DNA from: Hyphomicrobiales bacterium
GTDB taxonomy: Bacteria; Pseudomonadota; Alphaproteobacteria; Rhizobiales; Rhizobiaceae
DNA length: 64,000 nucleotides
Assembly: GCA_002709005.1 (NCBI GenBank)
Contig: PAPH01000017.1
Coordinates: 17,530 to 81,529, forward strand
Reading direction: 5' to 3'
This document shows positions 7,926-17,486 of the stretch, piece by piece. The notes under the pieces were generated by a model that was not told where the DNA came from, ran no database searches, and saw nothing but the letters and a program-made list of their open reading frames with translations. The position numbers and the translations under genes were made by a program. Position 1 is the first letter of the stretch. Each line of letters opens with the position of its first letter.

Positions 7926-8395
7926 CGGAACGCCTCCATGATCTTGCGCTCGAATCCTTCGGCGATGTCACGGCGCGTCTGTTCCGGGTTGGAAGCGTCA
8001 ATCGCGTGCACGTAAAGCGTCCGCCTGTCACTGGAAACGTCCACCGAGAGCGTGCCCGGCGTCAGCGTGATGAGATTGGCCAGAAGCGTGATCTCGAAAT
8101 CGCGGTCCACCTTGAGCGGATAGGCGAAGATACCGGGCTTGAGATCCATCCTCGGCGAGAGCACCAGTGTGGCCACCCGCCAGGCCGAGAGGATCAGCTC
8201 GTAGATGAACAGCAGGAAGAGCGAGATCACCCGGCGGGCGCGGGAGAAATAGCCGACCGAGCCCACCTGCTCGCGGATCAGCGACAGCGTGCCCATGGCG
8301 AGCACGAAGCCGAAGGCAAGATTGAGGAAGGTGAACGAACCCGTGACCGCAGCCCAGGCGAGCGCGAGCAGAACATTGACCAGGAACAGGCTCAT
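7922..8395 (-). CDS. mrpE: monovalent cation/proton antiporter subunit E
   Basis: 157 residues. Two N-terminal membrane helices and the MrpE block follow: [17 protein letters not shown], then [19 protein letters not shown] and a cytoplasmic tail. The ATG at 8395 overlaps the mrpD stop (ATGA), which fixes the start; an in-frame extension to 8728 lies inside mrpD and was rejected. MrpE is needed for full antiport activity of the complex in other bacteria. Confidence 0.93.
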   Translation of the reverse strand: MSLFLVNVLLALAWAAVTGSFTFLNLAFGFVLAMGTLSLIREQVGSVGYFSRARRVISLFLLFIYELILSAWRVATLVLSPRMDLKPGIFAYPLKVDRDFEITLLANLITLTPGTLSVDVSSDRRTLYVHAIDASNPEQTRRDIAEGFERKIMEAFR

Positions 8396-9960
8396 TGCGG
8401 CACCTCCCCGGGAAAGACCGACAGCACGTAGGACGAGGTATCTATCAGCCCGCGCGCGGCATCCTGCGATATCGCGATCAGCGGCTCCGGCCAAAGTCCG
8501 AAGACGACCGTCAGAACCGTCAGCATACCGAGGCCTATCACCGAAGTCGCGGGAACGCTCCGGTCGGCCGGCGCGGCCTCCGCACCTTCGGCCCGCGGCT
8601 TCCAGTAGGCAAGCGCCCAAATGCGGCCCACCGTGATCGTGGTCAGGAACCCCGTCACGAGGATCGTAGCCGCCAGCCACCACTCGCCCACATCGAGCGA
8701 CGCCTTGACCAGCATGACCTTCGGCCACAGTCCTGAAAAGGGCGGAAGCCCGGTCATCGAGAGAAACAGCGCCAGCGTTGTAAAGGCGAGGATCGCGTGC
8801 GAGGCGTAGATTCCGCCCGAGCGCGACAGAAGGAAGCTGCCCGAGAGCCGACCGCCGATGCCGGCGGCGAAATAGATCGCCGTCATCACGACCATCGAAT
8901 GGGCGGCATAGAAAATGGCGCCGGCCAGCCCGCTCGGGCTGCCGAGCGCGATCCCGGCGAGCATCATGCCGATGCCGGAGATGACAAGGAAACCCACCGA
9001 CCGGCGGATGTCGTTCTGTGCCAGCGCGCCGAGCACGCCGAACAACATCGTGCCGGCGGCAAGAACCGCGATCACCCAGCCCAGCTCCGTCCGCTCGACC
9101 GGGAACAGCATGACGAGCACGCGCAAAAGCGCGTAGATGCCGATCTTGGTCAAGAGGCCGCCAAAGAGACCCGAAACCACCAGTTTCGGCGTATGGTAGG
9201 AGGCGGGCAGCCAGAAATTGACGGGGAACGCCGCCGCTTTCATAGCAAAAGCCAGGAGGTAGAGGCAGACCAGCGTCATCAAGGGCGCGGTCTCACGCAA
9301 CTCCGGCGCCTTGACCAGGATATCGGCCATGTTGAGCGTGCCGAACAGACCGTAGAGATAGCCGGTGGCCACCAGGAACAGCGTCGTGCCGACGAGATTG
9401 AGGAAGGCGTATTTGGTCGCGCCGTCGATCTGCTCGCGCTCCGAACCGAGCACCAGAAGGCCGAATGAGGAGATCAGCAGCACTTCGAACCAGACATAGA
9501 GGTTGAATATGTCGCCGGTCAGGAAGGCCCCCGACACGCCGGCCATCAACAACAGGAGAAACGGATAGAAGCCGTAGCGGCGTCCGGTGGAATCGACGTC
9601 GTCGCGGCCGAAAATGCCGGCGGCCAGCGCCACCAGCCCCGAGGTCATGGTGAAGAAGGCGCCGAGGAGGTCGACGGTGAACGCGATGCCGAACGGCGGC
9701 AGCCAGCGGCCCATCACCATGGTGAAAGGCCCCTCGTTCGCTACCCGCCAGAAAAGCGCGGCATCGAGCAGGCAGAGAACCATCAGCGCGAAAACCCCGA
9801 TCCTGGCCTGCACCTCGGTGCGCTTGCGCAGCATCAGCAGCACCGCGCCGGCCAGGATGCACCACGCGACGGGCATCACCACCAGCCAGTCGGCAAGCGG
9901 CGTCGGGTCCACATTCATGGCCTGGCTGAGATCGACGTGTGCGGTTGATGAGGCGGCCAT
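8392..9960 (-). CDS. mrpD: monovalent cation/proton antiporter subunit D
   Basis: 522 residues with about 14 membrane segments, a homologue of the proton-pumping NuoM/N subunits of complex I. Signature stretches include LYVWFEVLLISSFGLLVLG and FPVNFWLPASYHTPKLVVSG, and the conserved Glu and Lys residues of antiporter-like subunits are present within them. The ATG at 9960, with AGGAG upstream, was preferred to one at 10026 that would overlap mrpC. MrpD and MrpA form the ion-translocating core; the unit exchanges Na+ or K+ for H+ and supports salt and alkali tolerance. Confidence 0.95.
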   Translation of the reverse strand: MAASSTAHVDLSQAMNVDPTPLADWLVVMPVAWCILAGAVLLMLRKRTEVQARIGVFALMVLCLLDAALFWRVANEGPFTMVMGRWLPPFGIAFTVDLLGAFFTMTSGLVALAAGIFGRDDVDSTGRRYGFYPFLLLLMAGVSGAFLTGDIFNLYVWFEVLLISSFGLLVLGSEREQIDGATKYAFLNLVGTTLFLVATGYLYGLFGTLNMADILVKAPELRETAPLMTLVCLYLLAFAMKAAAFPVNFWLPASYHTPKLVVSGLFGGLLTKIGIYALLRVLVMLFPVERTELGWVIAVLAAGTMLFGVLGALAQNDIRRSVGFLVISGIGMMLAGIALGSPSGLAGAIFYAAHSMVVMTAIYFAAGIGGRLSGSFLLSRSGGIYASHAILAFTTLALFLSMTGLPPFSGLWPKVMLVKASLDVGEWWLAATILVTGFLTTITVGRIWALAYWKPRAEGAEAAPADRSVPATSVIGLGMLTVLTVVFGLWPEPLIAISQDAARGLIDTSSYVLSVFPGEVPQ

Positions 9961-9979
9961 CTGGTCGCGGGTCTCCTGG

Positions 9980-10357
9980 TTAATAGCCCAGCGGCGGGGC
10001 TTCCTCGTCCACCGGCTCGGCGACACGCATTTCGTCGGTGTCGTCGGTCTCGAGTTCCTGGAAGGCGCGGTAGCCGAGAACGAGAAGGAAAGCGAAGAAC
10101 GAGAATGAAATGACGATCGCCGTCAGGATGAGGGCCTGCGGCAGCGGATTGGCAGCGGCCTGTTGCAGCGTGGCTTCGTCGACCGGGATCACCGGCGGCA
10201 CCTCGCGCAGCAGCCGTCCGTTGGTGAAGATAAGCAGATTGACCGCGTTGCCGAGGATTGCCACACCCATCAGCACGCGGATGATGTGCTTGGACAGGAA
10301 CAGGTAGATCGAAACGGCGAACAGCGCGCCGACGAGGAGTGCGAAGAGCGGTTCCAT
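9980..10357 (-). CDS. mrpC: monovalent cation/proton antiporter subunit C
   Basis: 125 residues with three membrane helices, homologous to NuoK. It begins [20 protein letters not shown] and contains the conserved GVAILGNAVNLLIF and PLPQALILTAIVISFS segments, then an acidic tail. The ATG at 10357 shares a base with the mrpB stop (TGATG). A 19-bp gap to mrpD holds the mrpD ribosome-binding site. Confidence 0.94.
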   Translation of the reverse strand: MEPLFALLVGALFAVSIYLFLSKHIIRVLMGVAILGNAVNLLIFTNGRLLREVPPVIPVDEATLQQAAANPLPQALILTAIVISFSFFAFLLVLGYRAFQELETDDTDEMRVAEPVDEEAPPLGY

Positions 10358-10776
10358 CAGTCGCGATCCCTTTCCTCGAGTGCGAGCGCGATCGAGGTGA
10401 TCGCGCCCACGACGACGAAATAGACGCCGATATCGAAAATCAGCACGCTCGACAGGTCGAGCTCGACACCGAAGAAGTAGAGCTTCATCCAGTTGCCGGT
10501 CATGAACGGTACGGACAACGGCAGGGAGATCATCCCGGCGATCGCGGAAAGAAAGAGACCGAAGGCCGAAATCGCCATCGGGTGGAAATAGATGGCCCGC
10601 CTCACCGGGGCAACGCCGCAGGCAATGCCGTAGATGGCGAAAGCGGAAGCCGCGATCAGCCCGCCGATGAAACCGCCGCCGGGCTCGTTGTGGCCGCGCA
10701 AGAGCACGAAAATCGAGAACAGCACCATCAGGCTGGTGAGATAGGGAGCGACCGTGCGAAAGATGACCGTGCGCAT
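10357..10776 (-). CDS. mrpB: monovalent cation/proton antiporter subunit B
   Basis: 139 residues with four membrane segments and the MrpB motif [21 protein letters not shown]. It is a separate gene here, whereas some rhizobial Pha systems have B fused to A. The ATG at 10776 overlaps the mrpA stop (TGATG); a GTG three bases earlier is also in frame. The C-terminus ends in charged residues (LALEERDRD), probably cytoplasmic. Confidence 0.93.
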   Translation of the reverse strand: MRTVIFRTVAPYLTSLMVLFSIFVLLRGHNEPGGGFIGGLIAASAFAIYGIACGVAPVRRAIYFHPMAISAFGLFLSAIAGMISLPLSVPFMTGNWMKLYFFGVELDLSSVLIFDIGVYFVVVGAITSIALALEERDRD

Positions 10777-13148
10777 CACTTCTTCTCCTGGCGCGGCGCG
10801 TCGGGATCGTTCTCGGCAAGCATGCCGGGCTTCCAGCCCGGACGCACGCGGATCAGCGACAGGATGGCCAGCCCGGTGACCATGACGACGGCGATCTCAC
10901 CGAGCGTATCCGTGCCGCGGAAATCGACGATGATCACGTTGACGATGTTGGCGCCGTGGGCGATCGTCTTCGAATAGGCGATGAAGAAATCGCTCAGATA
11001 GCTGCGGAACGGCACCTCGGTCACGGACAGAAGATAGAGCATGAAACCCGCTCCGCAGGCGATCGAGACCGTCGCATCGACGATCTTCTGGCCCGTCGGT
11101 CGGTGATCTGCCGGTGACAGCCGCAGCCGGGTCATCACCAGGGCGAGGATCACCACGGACAGGGTTTCGACCATGAACTGGGTGAACGACAGGTCGGGCG
11201 CGCCGAAAAGCATGAAGATCAGCGCCACCGCGAAACCCTGGATTCCGAGCGAGACGATGGCCGTCAGCCGATCCTTGGCCGAGATCACCGCGCCAAGGCC
11301 GATGAAGGCGATCAGGATGACGGCGAGTTCGTGGATCTCGGCATCGGCAGGCCAGACCGGCAGCGCGGGAAGCTCGTCGAAAATGACCATCGGCGCGATC
11401 AGCGTGATCGCCACCGCAGCGAACGTTGCCGTCATGTAGATGTCGAGCTGGCCGGGCTGGACGAATTTCGTCACCCTGCGCGACAATCGCACCGTGCCGG
11501 ATATGAACTGGTCGAAGCCTCTGTCGGGGCCCCAGCCGATCGCGGCCAGCGTTGCGGCAATTGCGGCCCGGGCGGCATCAAGCTTGAGATAGACGAGTAC
11601 CGCGAAGACGATGGTGATCAGCGAGAGCAGAAGCGGCATGCCGATATGCGGAAGCAGCGAGATCGTGATCTCCTCGGGACGGCCGGTCACGGCCGAGACC
11701 ATCGGAGAGGAGACGAAGCGGTGGAAGAGCGGCGAAAGAACCGCGGCAAGAAAGCCTCCGGTCGCCAGCGTCGCCGGCCCGATCCACATCAGAAAGGGCG
11801 CCTCGTGGGCATGTTTCGGTGTCTCGACCTCCTTGCCGAGGAAGGGCTTGATGGCGATTGCAAAGCCGATGACGAACATCAGACCGTTGCCGACGATGGC
11901 GACAAGAACGAACAGCACCGACCAGGCATCCATGTGCCATAGCCCGTAATAGATTTCTTCCTTCGACAGGAATCCAAAGAAGGGCGGCAGCCCTCCCATC
12001 GACAAGGCCGCGGCCATGGCCGCAAGGAAGCTGATCGGCATCAGCTTGCGCAAGCCGCCGAGCCTGGTGATGTCCCTCGTGCCGGATTCGTGGTCGATAT
12101 TGCCGGCCAGCATGAAGAGAGCGCCCTTGAACATCGAGTGGGCGACCAGATAGAGCACGCCCGCCGCCGCGGCATGTTCGGAGCCGAAACCCGTCATCAT
12201 GACCATCAGTCCGAGCGAGGAGACCGTCGTATAGGCGAGCATCAGCTTGAGGTCGGTCTGGCGAATGGCGAGCAGCGAGCCGATGAGCAGCGTCGCACCG
12301 CCAAAAACCGGCAGGATCGTCTCCCATGCCACCGTGTCGCCGAAGGCGGGATTCATCCGCATGACCAGATAGACGCCGGCCTTCACCATGGTCGCCGAGT
12401 GCAGATAGGCCGAAACCGGCGTCGGGGCTTCCATGGCGTTGGGCAGCCAGAAGTGAAACGGGAACTGCGCGGACTTGGTAAAGGCGCCGCCGAGCAGCAG
12501 GATCAGCGCCATCAGGTAGAACGGGCTCGCCCTCACCTCCTCGCCCAGGCCGACGAGCAGCGAAAGCTGCGTCACCCCGGTGATGTTCCAGGTCACCAGC
12601 AGGCCCGCCATCAGCGACAGTCCGCCGAGACCGGTGACGATCAGCGCCTGCAGCGCCGCGCGCCGCGACGCCTCACGTCCGTGGTCGAAGCCGATCAGCA
12701 GGAAGGATGTGATCGAGGTCAGTTCCCAGTAGACGAACAGCATCAGGAAGCTGTCGGACACCACCAGACCGAGCATCGAGCCCATGAACAGGAAGATGAA
12801 GGAATAGAAGCGTCCGAGCTGCGCGTGCCCCTTCAGGTATCCGCCCGTATAGAAAACGATCAGCGTGCCGATTGCGGAGATCAGCAGCGCAAAGGTCAAC
12901 GACAGCCCGTCGAGGAACCAGGAGAAGCTGACATTGTAGGACGGTGCCCACTGGAAGCCGCCGGTTACCGCTTCGCCGCCGGCGATTTCAGGAAGAAACT
13001 CGAGGAAGCGGACGAAGACGAAGAGCGGGAAAAGTGCGAGAGCCCAGACCGCGTTATGGCCGAGACGCCGAACGAGAGCGGGGGCGACGAGTGCTGCGAT
13101 AAAGGGCAGGCCGAGCGCGATAATCGTCATGCCGTCCGGGGCAGCCAT
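10776..13148 (-). CDS. mrpA: monovalent cation/proton antiporter subunit A
   Basis: 790 residues with about 20 membrane segments. The first 500 residues are NuoL-like ([48 protein letters not shown] written here in parts as [16 protein letters not shown] and [16 protein letters not shown]), and the last 200 carry the MbhD/DUF4040-type extension ([19 protein letters not shown]). It is the largest, ion-conducting subunit. The ATG at 13148 has GGAG 6-9 nt upstream; a second ATG at 13130 is possible. It heads the operon mrpABCDEFG, all overlapping or within 20 bp. The promoter must lie in 13149-13440. Confidence 0.95.
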   Translation of the reverse strand: MAAPDGMTIIALGLPFIAALVAPALVRRLGHNAVWALALFPLFVFVRFLEFLPEIAGGEAVTGGFQWAPSYNVSFSWFLDGLSLTFALLISAIGTLIVFYTGGYLKGHAQLGRFYSFIFLFMGSMLGLVVSDSFLMLFVYWELTSITSFLLIGFDHGREASRRAALQALIVTGLGGLSLMAGLLVTWNITGVTQLSLLVGLGEEVRASPFYLMALILLLGGAFTKSAQFPFHFWLPNAMEAPTPVSAYLHSATMVKAGVYLVMRMNPAFGDTVAWETILPVFGGATLLIGSLLAIRQTDLKLMLAYTTVSSLGLMVMMTGFGSEHAAAAGVLYLVAHSMFKGALFMLAGNIDHESGTRDITRLGGLRKLMPISFLAAMAAALSMGGLPPFFGFLSKEEIYYGLWHMDAWSVLFVLVAIVGNGLMFVIGFAIAIKPFLGKEVETPKHAHEAPFLMWIGPATLATGGFLAAVLSPLFHRFVSSPMVSAVTGRPEEITISLLPHIGMPLLLSLITIVFAVLVYLKLDAARAAIAATLAAIGWGPDRGFDQFISGTVRLSRRVTKFVQPGQLDIYMTATFAAVAITLIAPMVIFDELPALPVWPADAEIHELAVILIAFIGLGAVISAKDRLTAIVSLGIQGFAVALIFMLFGAPDLSFTQFMVETLSVVILALVMTRLRLSPADHRPTGQKIVDATVSIACGAGFMLYLLSVTEVPFRSYLSDFFIAYSKTIAHGANIVNVIIVDFRGTDTLGEIAVVMVTGLAILSLIRVRPGWKPGMLAENDPDAPRQEKK

Positions 13149-13440
13149 CGGTTCTCCACGGGTTCAGGGCCGCAAAAGCGGCATTGGCGGTTGGAAAGAC
13201 ACTTAAATTCTGCTTGCCCCCTCCGCAAGCCGAACCGGTATCGATCCCATGGAAATTCGCCATCTTCAACCATCCGGACAAGGCGAAAAAATCCGATATC
13301 CCGCCTTGCCGTTACCCGGAAACCCCGCCTTACCCGCCCCTGTTCAACTTCGCGTCATTCACCTTGAGAGACGCCTCACGCGACACTATGTCCCGGTAAG
13401 TCATTCCGGTTTTCAAACCATCAGCGAGTTCAATATTCAC

Positions 13441-13836
13441 GTGACGAACAAATCGAAGGAAGAGCTGCGCCGGGAACTCACACCCGAGCAGTATCACATC
13501 ACCCAGGAACACGGCACCGAACGCGCCTTTACCGGTCCGCACCTCGACAACAAGGATGACGGCCTCTACCGATGTGTCTGCTGCGGCAAGCCGCTGTTCC
13601 GTTCAGAAACCAAATACGAATCCGGCAGCGGCTGGCCGAGCTTCTTCGCACCGGTCGATGACGGCGCCGTTTCGCTTTACCGCGACCAGTCCCACGGCAT
13701 GGTGCGCACGGAAATCCGCTGCGCGGAATGCGACGCCCATGTCGGCCATGTCTTCGAGGACGGGCCGCAGCCGACAGGCCTGCGGTTCTGCACGAATGGC
13801 CACGCGCTCGATTTCGACAAGGACGAGGAGGCCTGA
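13441..13836 (+). CDS. msrB: peptide-methionine (R)-S-oxide reductase
   Basis: 131 residues from a GTG at 13441. The MsrB fold is complete: [11 protein letters not shown], the zinc-binding pairs CVCC and [13 protein letters not shown], and the catalytic cysteine at residue 117 in [13 protein letters not shown]. It reduces methionine-R-sulfoxide in proteins with thioredoxin as electron donor. The GTG was chosen because family members begin about 10 residues before ELTPEQY; the open frame continues upstream to 13249 with no family similarity. The start is therefore less certain than the function. The gene stands alone, divergent from mrpA and followed by a terminator. Confidence 0.92.
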   Translation: MTNKSKEELRRELTPEQYHITQEHGTERAFTGPHLDNKDDGLYRCVCCGKPLFRSETKYESGSGWPSFFAPVDDGAVSLYRDQSHGMVRTEIRCAECDAHVGHVFEDGPQPTGLRFCTNGHALDFDKDEEA

Positions 13837-13871
13837 GGCTTCCCTCCGCCTTGCATCGCCAAAGCCGTTTG

Positions 13872-13900
13872 CACCGCCGGTCCCGCCGGCGGTGTTTTTC
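13872..13900 (+). terminator. intrinsic terminator after msrB
   Basis: A 9-bp perfect stem (CACCGCCGG/CCGGCGGTG) with a 5-nt loop is followed by TTTTT. It lies 36 bp after the msrB stop. Confidence 0.92.
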
Positions 13901-13950
13901 ATTTGCTCCCCATGAGCACGACAGTCGAATTCTCTCATTTCAATATGATC

Positions 13951-13971
13951 ATCTGCACAATTGGCGCAGAT
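13951..13971. promoter_or_regulatory. imperfect palindrome upstream of the dlt-like cassette
   Basis: ATCTGC and GCAGAT arms surround ACAATTGGC, with further partial symmetry inward (TCTGC..CAATTG..GCAGA). It sits about 100 bp upstream of the first gene of the cassette, within an AT-rich promoter stretch (13920-14066). A regulator site is possible; no known operator is recognised. Confidence 0.35.
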
Positions 13972-14066
13972 CAACGTTTAAAATGCCGCGGATTAATGGT
14001 TAACCTAGCTTTAACTCCAAAATAGATCTCTCGTTGCTATAGTAATGTCAGCCAATAGGGGGCGGC

Positions 14067-15629
14067 ATGAACTACAACATAGCGCATCCATTTACCCGGA
14101 ACGCCAGGATATCGCCGGACAGCACCGCGCTGGCGTTGGGAAAGACCCAACTTTCCTACGGTCAGCTTCTGCGATCTGTCAGAACACTGGGCTCGCGCCT
14201 GCACTGCACGTTGAATTCGGGACGGATCGGTATTCTCGCCACGCGCAGCATCGAGGCCTGCGCCGGCATTCTCGCCACCGCCTGGGCGGGCGGCACCTAT
14301 GTGCCCCTCGGCCAGAAACTGCCGGAAAGCCGTCTCCTCCAACTCTTCGAACGTCTCGATCTCGACGCGCTCGTGGTCGACGCGGCGGGACGCAAGCTTC
14401 TTTCCGGCGAAATCCTCGCCGCCGCCCCAGCTGCGATTTTCGCGCCAGGCCCGACGCCGGGTTCATTCGTCGACGCGCGGACCGGCGGAGCGATCGATCC
14501 CGATGTGCTGCTCTCCTCACCCGTTCCGACCGGCGCGGACCATCTCGCCTATGTGGAATTCACGTCGGGGACCACTGGCATACCGAAAGGGGTGATGGTC
14601 TCGAACGGCGCGGTCCGTTCCTATATCGACGCGATGAAGCGCTGGTACGATTTCACGCCCGGCGACCGCGCGGCCGAAACCTGCGATATCACCTTCGATC
14701 TATCCGTCCACAACATGCTGATGGCCTGGGAAGCCGGCGCCGCTCTCCATCTCATGCGCCCGCTCGACATGCTGGCTCCCGCCCGTTTCGTGGCGCGGGA
14801 CGGGATCACCACCTGGCTTTCGGTGCCCTCGGTGGTCGCCATGGCGCGGGAAACCGGGTCGCTGCAGCCCGGCTCCATGCCGTCGTTGCGGATTTCACTC
14901 TTCTGCGGCGAGGCGCTGCCCGCCGATATCGCCAACGCCTGGATGGCAGCTGCTCCCAACAGCGTGGTCGACAACATATACGGCCCGACCGAGGCCACCA
15001 TCGCCTGCCTGCGCCAGAGCTGGAGCGAGAAAGGGCTTGTGACCGGCGAGCGCGGCATCGTCGCCATCGGCAAACCCTATGACGGGATGGAGGCGATGAT
15101 TGTCGATGGCGAACTCAATCCGGTGGCCGACGGCGAGGCCGGGGAAATAGCGCTGTCGGGCCGGCAGCTCGCCGAAGGCTATTTCCGCCAGGCTGACCTC
15201 ACAGCCGAGCGCTTCCCGACGATCAAGGGCAAGCGCTGGTATCTCACCGGCGACAGCGGCTACTGCGACGAGGGCGGCGTCTTCCATCACCTCGGCCGGC
15301 TCGACAACCAGATCAAGCTCAAGGGCTACCGGATCGAACTCGAGGAGATCGACATGAAGCTCCGGGAGGCCGCGCGCGTCGATCTCGCGGCAACGATCGC
15401 CTGGCCGGTCCGCGATGGGGTGGCGCAGGGCATCGTCGGCTTTTGCTCCGGCGCTACGAGCGATGCAAACCACATTCTCTCGCGGCTGCGCGAGACACTC
15501 CCCGCCTACATGGTCCCCTCGCGGGTGGAAATCATTGACGCCATGCCGCTCAACGCCAACGGCAAGATCGACCGCAAGGCGCTCATCGCCCGTCTGGAGC
15601 CCCGTTCGGGTCGCCGGGAGGTCGCGTGA
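14067..15629 (+). CDS. DltA-like amino-acid adenylation enzyme
   Basis: 520 residues, a stand-alone adenylation (A) domain of DltA/NRPS type. Core motifs in order are A3 FTSGTTGIPKGVMVS (about 168-182), A5 NIYGPTEATIAC, A7 YLTGDSGY, A8 GRLDNQIKLKGYRIELEEID, and A10 LNANGKIDRKAL with the catalytic lysine near residue 500. It should activate an amino or other carboxylic acid with ATP and load it on the carrier protein at 17116. The size and arrangement fit D-alanine-poly(phosphoribitol) ligase, but the substrate is not provable by eye. It starts a three-gene unit, overlapping the next gene by 4 bp. The ATG follows a GGGGG-type ribosome-binding site. Confidence 0.8.
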   Translation: MNYNIAHPFTRNARISPDSTALALGKTQLSYGQLLRSVRTLGSRLHCTLNSGRIGILATRSIEACAGILATAWAGGTYVPLGQKLPESRLLQLFERLDLDALVVDAAGRKLLSGEILAAAPAAIFAPGPTPGSFVDARTGGAIDPDVLLSSPVPTGADHLAYVEFTSGTTGIPKGVMVSNGAVRSYIDAMKRWYDFTPGDRAAETCDITFDLSVHNMLMAWEAGAALHLMRPLDMLAPARFVARDGITTWLSVPSVVAMARETGSLQPGSMPSLRISLFCGEALPADIANAWMAAAPNSVVDNIYGPTEATIACLRQSWSEKGLVTGERGIVAIGKPYDGMEAMIVDGELNPVADGEAGEIALSGRQLAEGYFRQADLTAERFPTIKGKRWYLTGDSGYCDEGGVFHHLGRLDNQIKLKGYRIELEEIDMKLREAARVDLAATIAWPVRDGVAQGIVGFCSGATSDANHILSRLRETLPAYMVPSRVEIIDAMPLNANGKIDRKALIARLEPRSGRREVA

Positions 15630-17119
15630 TGACTGCCTTCGACGCCACGAGTCCGTCCAACGGCGGAGCGCTCAACCCATTCGAACTCCGCCGGCGCTGG
15701 CTCGCCATGGACGGCAACGAGGCAGTGCTGGCCTGGGCCGGCACCCGACTTGGCCAGGCACTCATCTTTGGTGCCTTCGCCGCACTGATCCTCGCCGTGC
15801 CGCTTCTGCGGTTCAAGCATTCGCTCATCATCGCGATCGGGCTCGGCCTCACATTCGTGTTCCCGCGGCGGCGCTTCGCGATGATCACCGGCATGGGCTT
15901 TCTTTATTTTCTGGTGCGGCCGTTCCGGTTCGAGGGGCACTATGGGTATTTCGCCCAGATCTGGCAGGGTTGGGCGAGTCCGCTTCCCGTTCAGGTGGGA
16001 ATGAGCGTCCTGGCGCTTCTTTTCGCCTTTGCGCTGCTGCCCTACTTCGCCAACCAGCGCAGCGGCACGATCGGCTTCGCTAGCCGCCGTCCGATCCTGT
16101 CGCTCTTTGGTCTCTGCGTCATGCTGACGGGCGCCACCGCCCTGCTCCCCGAAGAGACACCGGTCGCGCAATCGCTGTGGATCGTGCTGACCTTCTTGTC
16201 GGGGGCCTTCTTCTTCATCGGCTATCTGCTGATCGACAACCGGGGCAAGACCGGGCTTGCGTTCAATGCCAAGGCCGGTTTCATGCGCCCGATCTGGGCG
16301 GACGGAACGGTGCCGATCAAGGGGCCGAACTATCTGCGCAAGTTCGAGGCAGGCGACGAGACGGCCCTCGCCCGGACACGGCTCAAGGCGCTCAAACTGT
16401 TGGTCTGGGCCTCCATCCTCTATGCGGCCTGGCTTCTGGGTTTCGAACACGGCATCCACGGAAGCCTGGGCTTTCCGCGGCTGGCGACGGCCATTGCGGG
16501 TGCGGGCGAGGATGCGACCTACAGCCTGCCGATGCGGTGGCTGATCGTCGGTATCGATTTCCTCTCGCTGATCTTCTGGCTCGGCGCCGTCATACACACG
16601 CTCGTGGCCGTCATCCGGCTGGCCGGTTTCGCCATTCCGCGCGGCATGGCCAAGCCGCTAGCCTCGCGGACGATCGCCGAATTCTGGGGCCGCTATCTCT
16701 TCTATTTCAAGGAGCTGCTTGCCGACTTCTTCTTCTATCCGACGTTCCAGCGCTTCTTCAAGAAAAGCCCCAGGCTTCGCATCGCCTTCGCGACCTTCGT
16801 CGCCGCCTTCATCGGCAACGTGCTTTTCGACCTGATCACGCAGACGCCGTTCGTGGCCATCAACGGCTTCTGGGCGACGATCGACAATTTCTACAGCTAC
16901 ACGATCTACGCCGCGATCCTGACCGCCGGTATCATCGCCTCGCAGCTCCATACCGCTAAGGCCCGGCCCGAGGACGGCGTGCTGCGCTACGACGTGCTGC
17001 CGCGTATCCAGGTCATCGGCTTCTTCGCCGCGCTGCGGGTGTTCGACGATTCCTCGGGCAGCCTGCCCGTCGGCGACCGTGTCCACTTCTTCCTCAGCCT
17101 GTTTGGAGTATCCCCATGA
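15626..17119 (+). CDS. MBOAT-like (DltB-position) integral membrane protein
   Basis: 497 residues with about 11 membrane segments. It occupies the DltB position between the adenylation enzyme and the carrier protein. A stretch at residues 345-375, ASRTIAEFWGRYLFYFKELL then ADFFFYPTF, lines up with the MBOAT hallmark SxxxFWxRWHxSLxxWLRDYxYxP. The histidine of FWxRWH would fall on Leu358, and the invariant membrane histidine expected about 47 residues later falls near Phe401-Asp402-Leu403, so neither is present. The family assignment therefore rests on position and a partial motif. If it is an acyl exporter it would move the carrier-bound acyl group across the inner membrane. It is coupled to both neighbours by 4-bp overlaps. 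Confidence 0.6.
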   Translation: MMTAFDATSPSNGGALNPFELRRRWLAMDGNEAVLAWAGTRLGQALIFGAFAALILAVPLLRFKHSLIIAIGLGLTFVFPRRRFAMITGMGFLYFLVRPFRFEGHYGYFAQIWQGWASPLPVQVGMSVLALLFAFALLPYFANQRSGTIGFASRRPILSLFGLCVMLTGATALLPEETPVAQSLWIVLTFLSGAFFFIGYLLIDNRGKTGLAFNAKAGFMRPIWADGTVPIKGPNYLRKFEAGDETALARTRLKALKLLVWASILYAAWLLGFEHGIHGSLGFPRLATAIAGAGEDATYSLPMRWLIVGIDFLSLIFWLGAVIHTLVAVIRLAGFAIPRGMAKPLASRTIAEFWGRYLFYFKELLADFFFYPTFQRFFKKSPRLRIAFATFVAAFIGNVLFDLITQTPFVAINGFWATIDNFYSYTIYAAILTAGIIASQLHTAKARPEDGVLRYDVLPRIQVIGFFAALRVFDDSSGSLPVGDRVHFFLSLFGVSP

Positions 17120-17367
17120 CCGCCACGATCATCGAGACCGTCCGCCGCACCGTTACCGACCTTCTCGCTGAACGGGGCATGCCGATCCAGATCGACGACG
17201 GAGAATCGCTCTTCGACAGCGGCAAGCTCGATTCCATGGCGGCGGTGAACATCATGATGAAGCTCGAGGCCGACTTCGGCATCGATCTGTCCGATCCCGA
17301 TTTCGACATCTCGCAGATCGATTCCGTTGAAGGCATCTCCGAACTCGTCTCGCGACAGATGAACTGA
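17116..17367 (+). CDS. DltC-like acyl/aminoacyl carrier protein
   Basis: 83 residues, acidic, a typical carrier protein. The phosphopantetheine attachment site is Ser40 in GKLDSMAAVNIMMKLE, and the helix pattern (LFDSGKLDS; DLSDPDFDISQIDSVEGI) is that of DltC-size carriers. A phosphopantetheinyl transferase must activate it. It starts by ATGA overlap with the membrane-protein gene and has a TTGGAG ribosome-binding site. It should be the partner loaded by the adenylation enzyme at 14067. No DltD-like acyl-transfer protein or small DltX follows; the next gene is a peptidase. Confidence 0.88.
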   Translation: MTATIIETVRRTVTDLLAERGMPIQIDDGESLFDSGKLDSMAAVNIMMKLEADFGIDLSDPDFDISQIDSVEGISELVSRQMN

Positions 17368-17403
17368 GTTTCAGCGAACCGCTTCCGCGCGGGGGGCGCG
17401 GCT

Positions 17404-17475
17404 GGGTCGGATTGCGGCGCTCGACTTGATCGAGTTGCAGCCACGAACTAAATCGTGGCTTCCGCAATCCGACCC
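17404..17475 (+). repeat. 72-bp three-way-junction palindrome before ptrB
   Basis: A perfect 14-bp outer inverted repeat (17404-17417 with 17462-17475) encloses two smaller hairpins: CTCGA/TCGAG at 17420-17434 and an 8-bp perfect stem AGCCACGA/TCGTGGCT at 17439-17460. As RNA this would fold as a three-way junction. The closing stem ends 2 nt before the GGAG ribosome-binding site (17477-17480) of the TTG-initiated peptidase gene. It could be a leader control element, a processing signal between the dlt-like operon and the peptidase gene, or a copy of a dispersed intergenic palindrome. Confidence 0.75.
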
Positions 17476-17486
17476 TGGAGTTCCCA

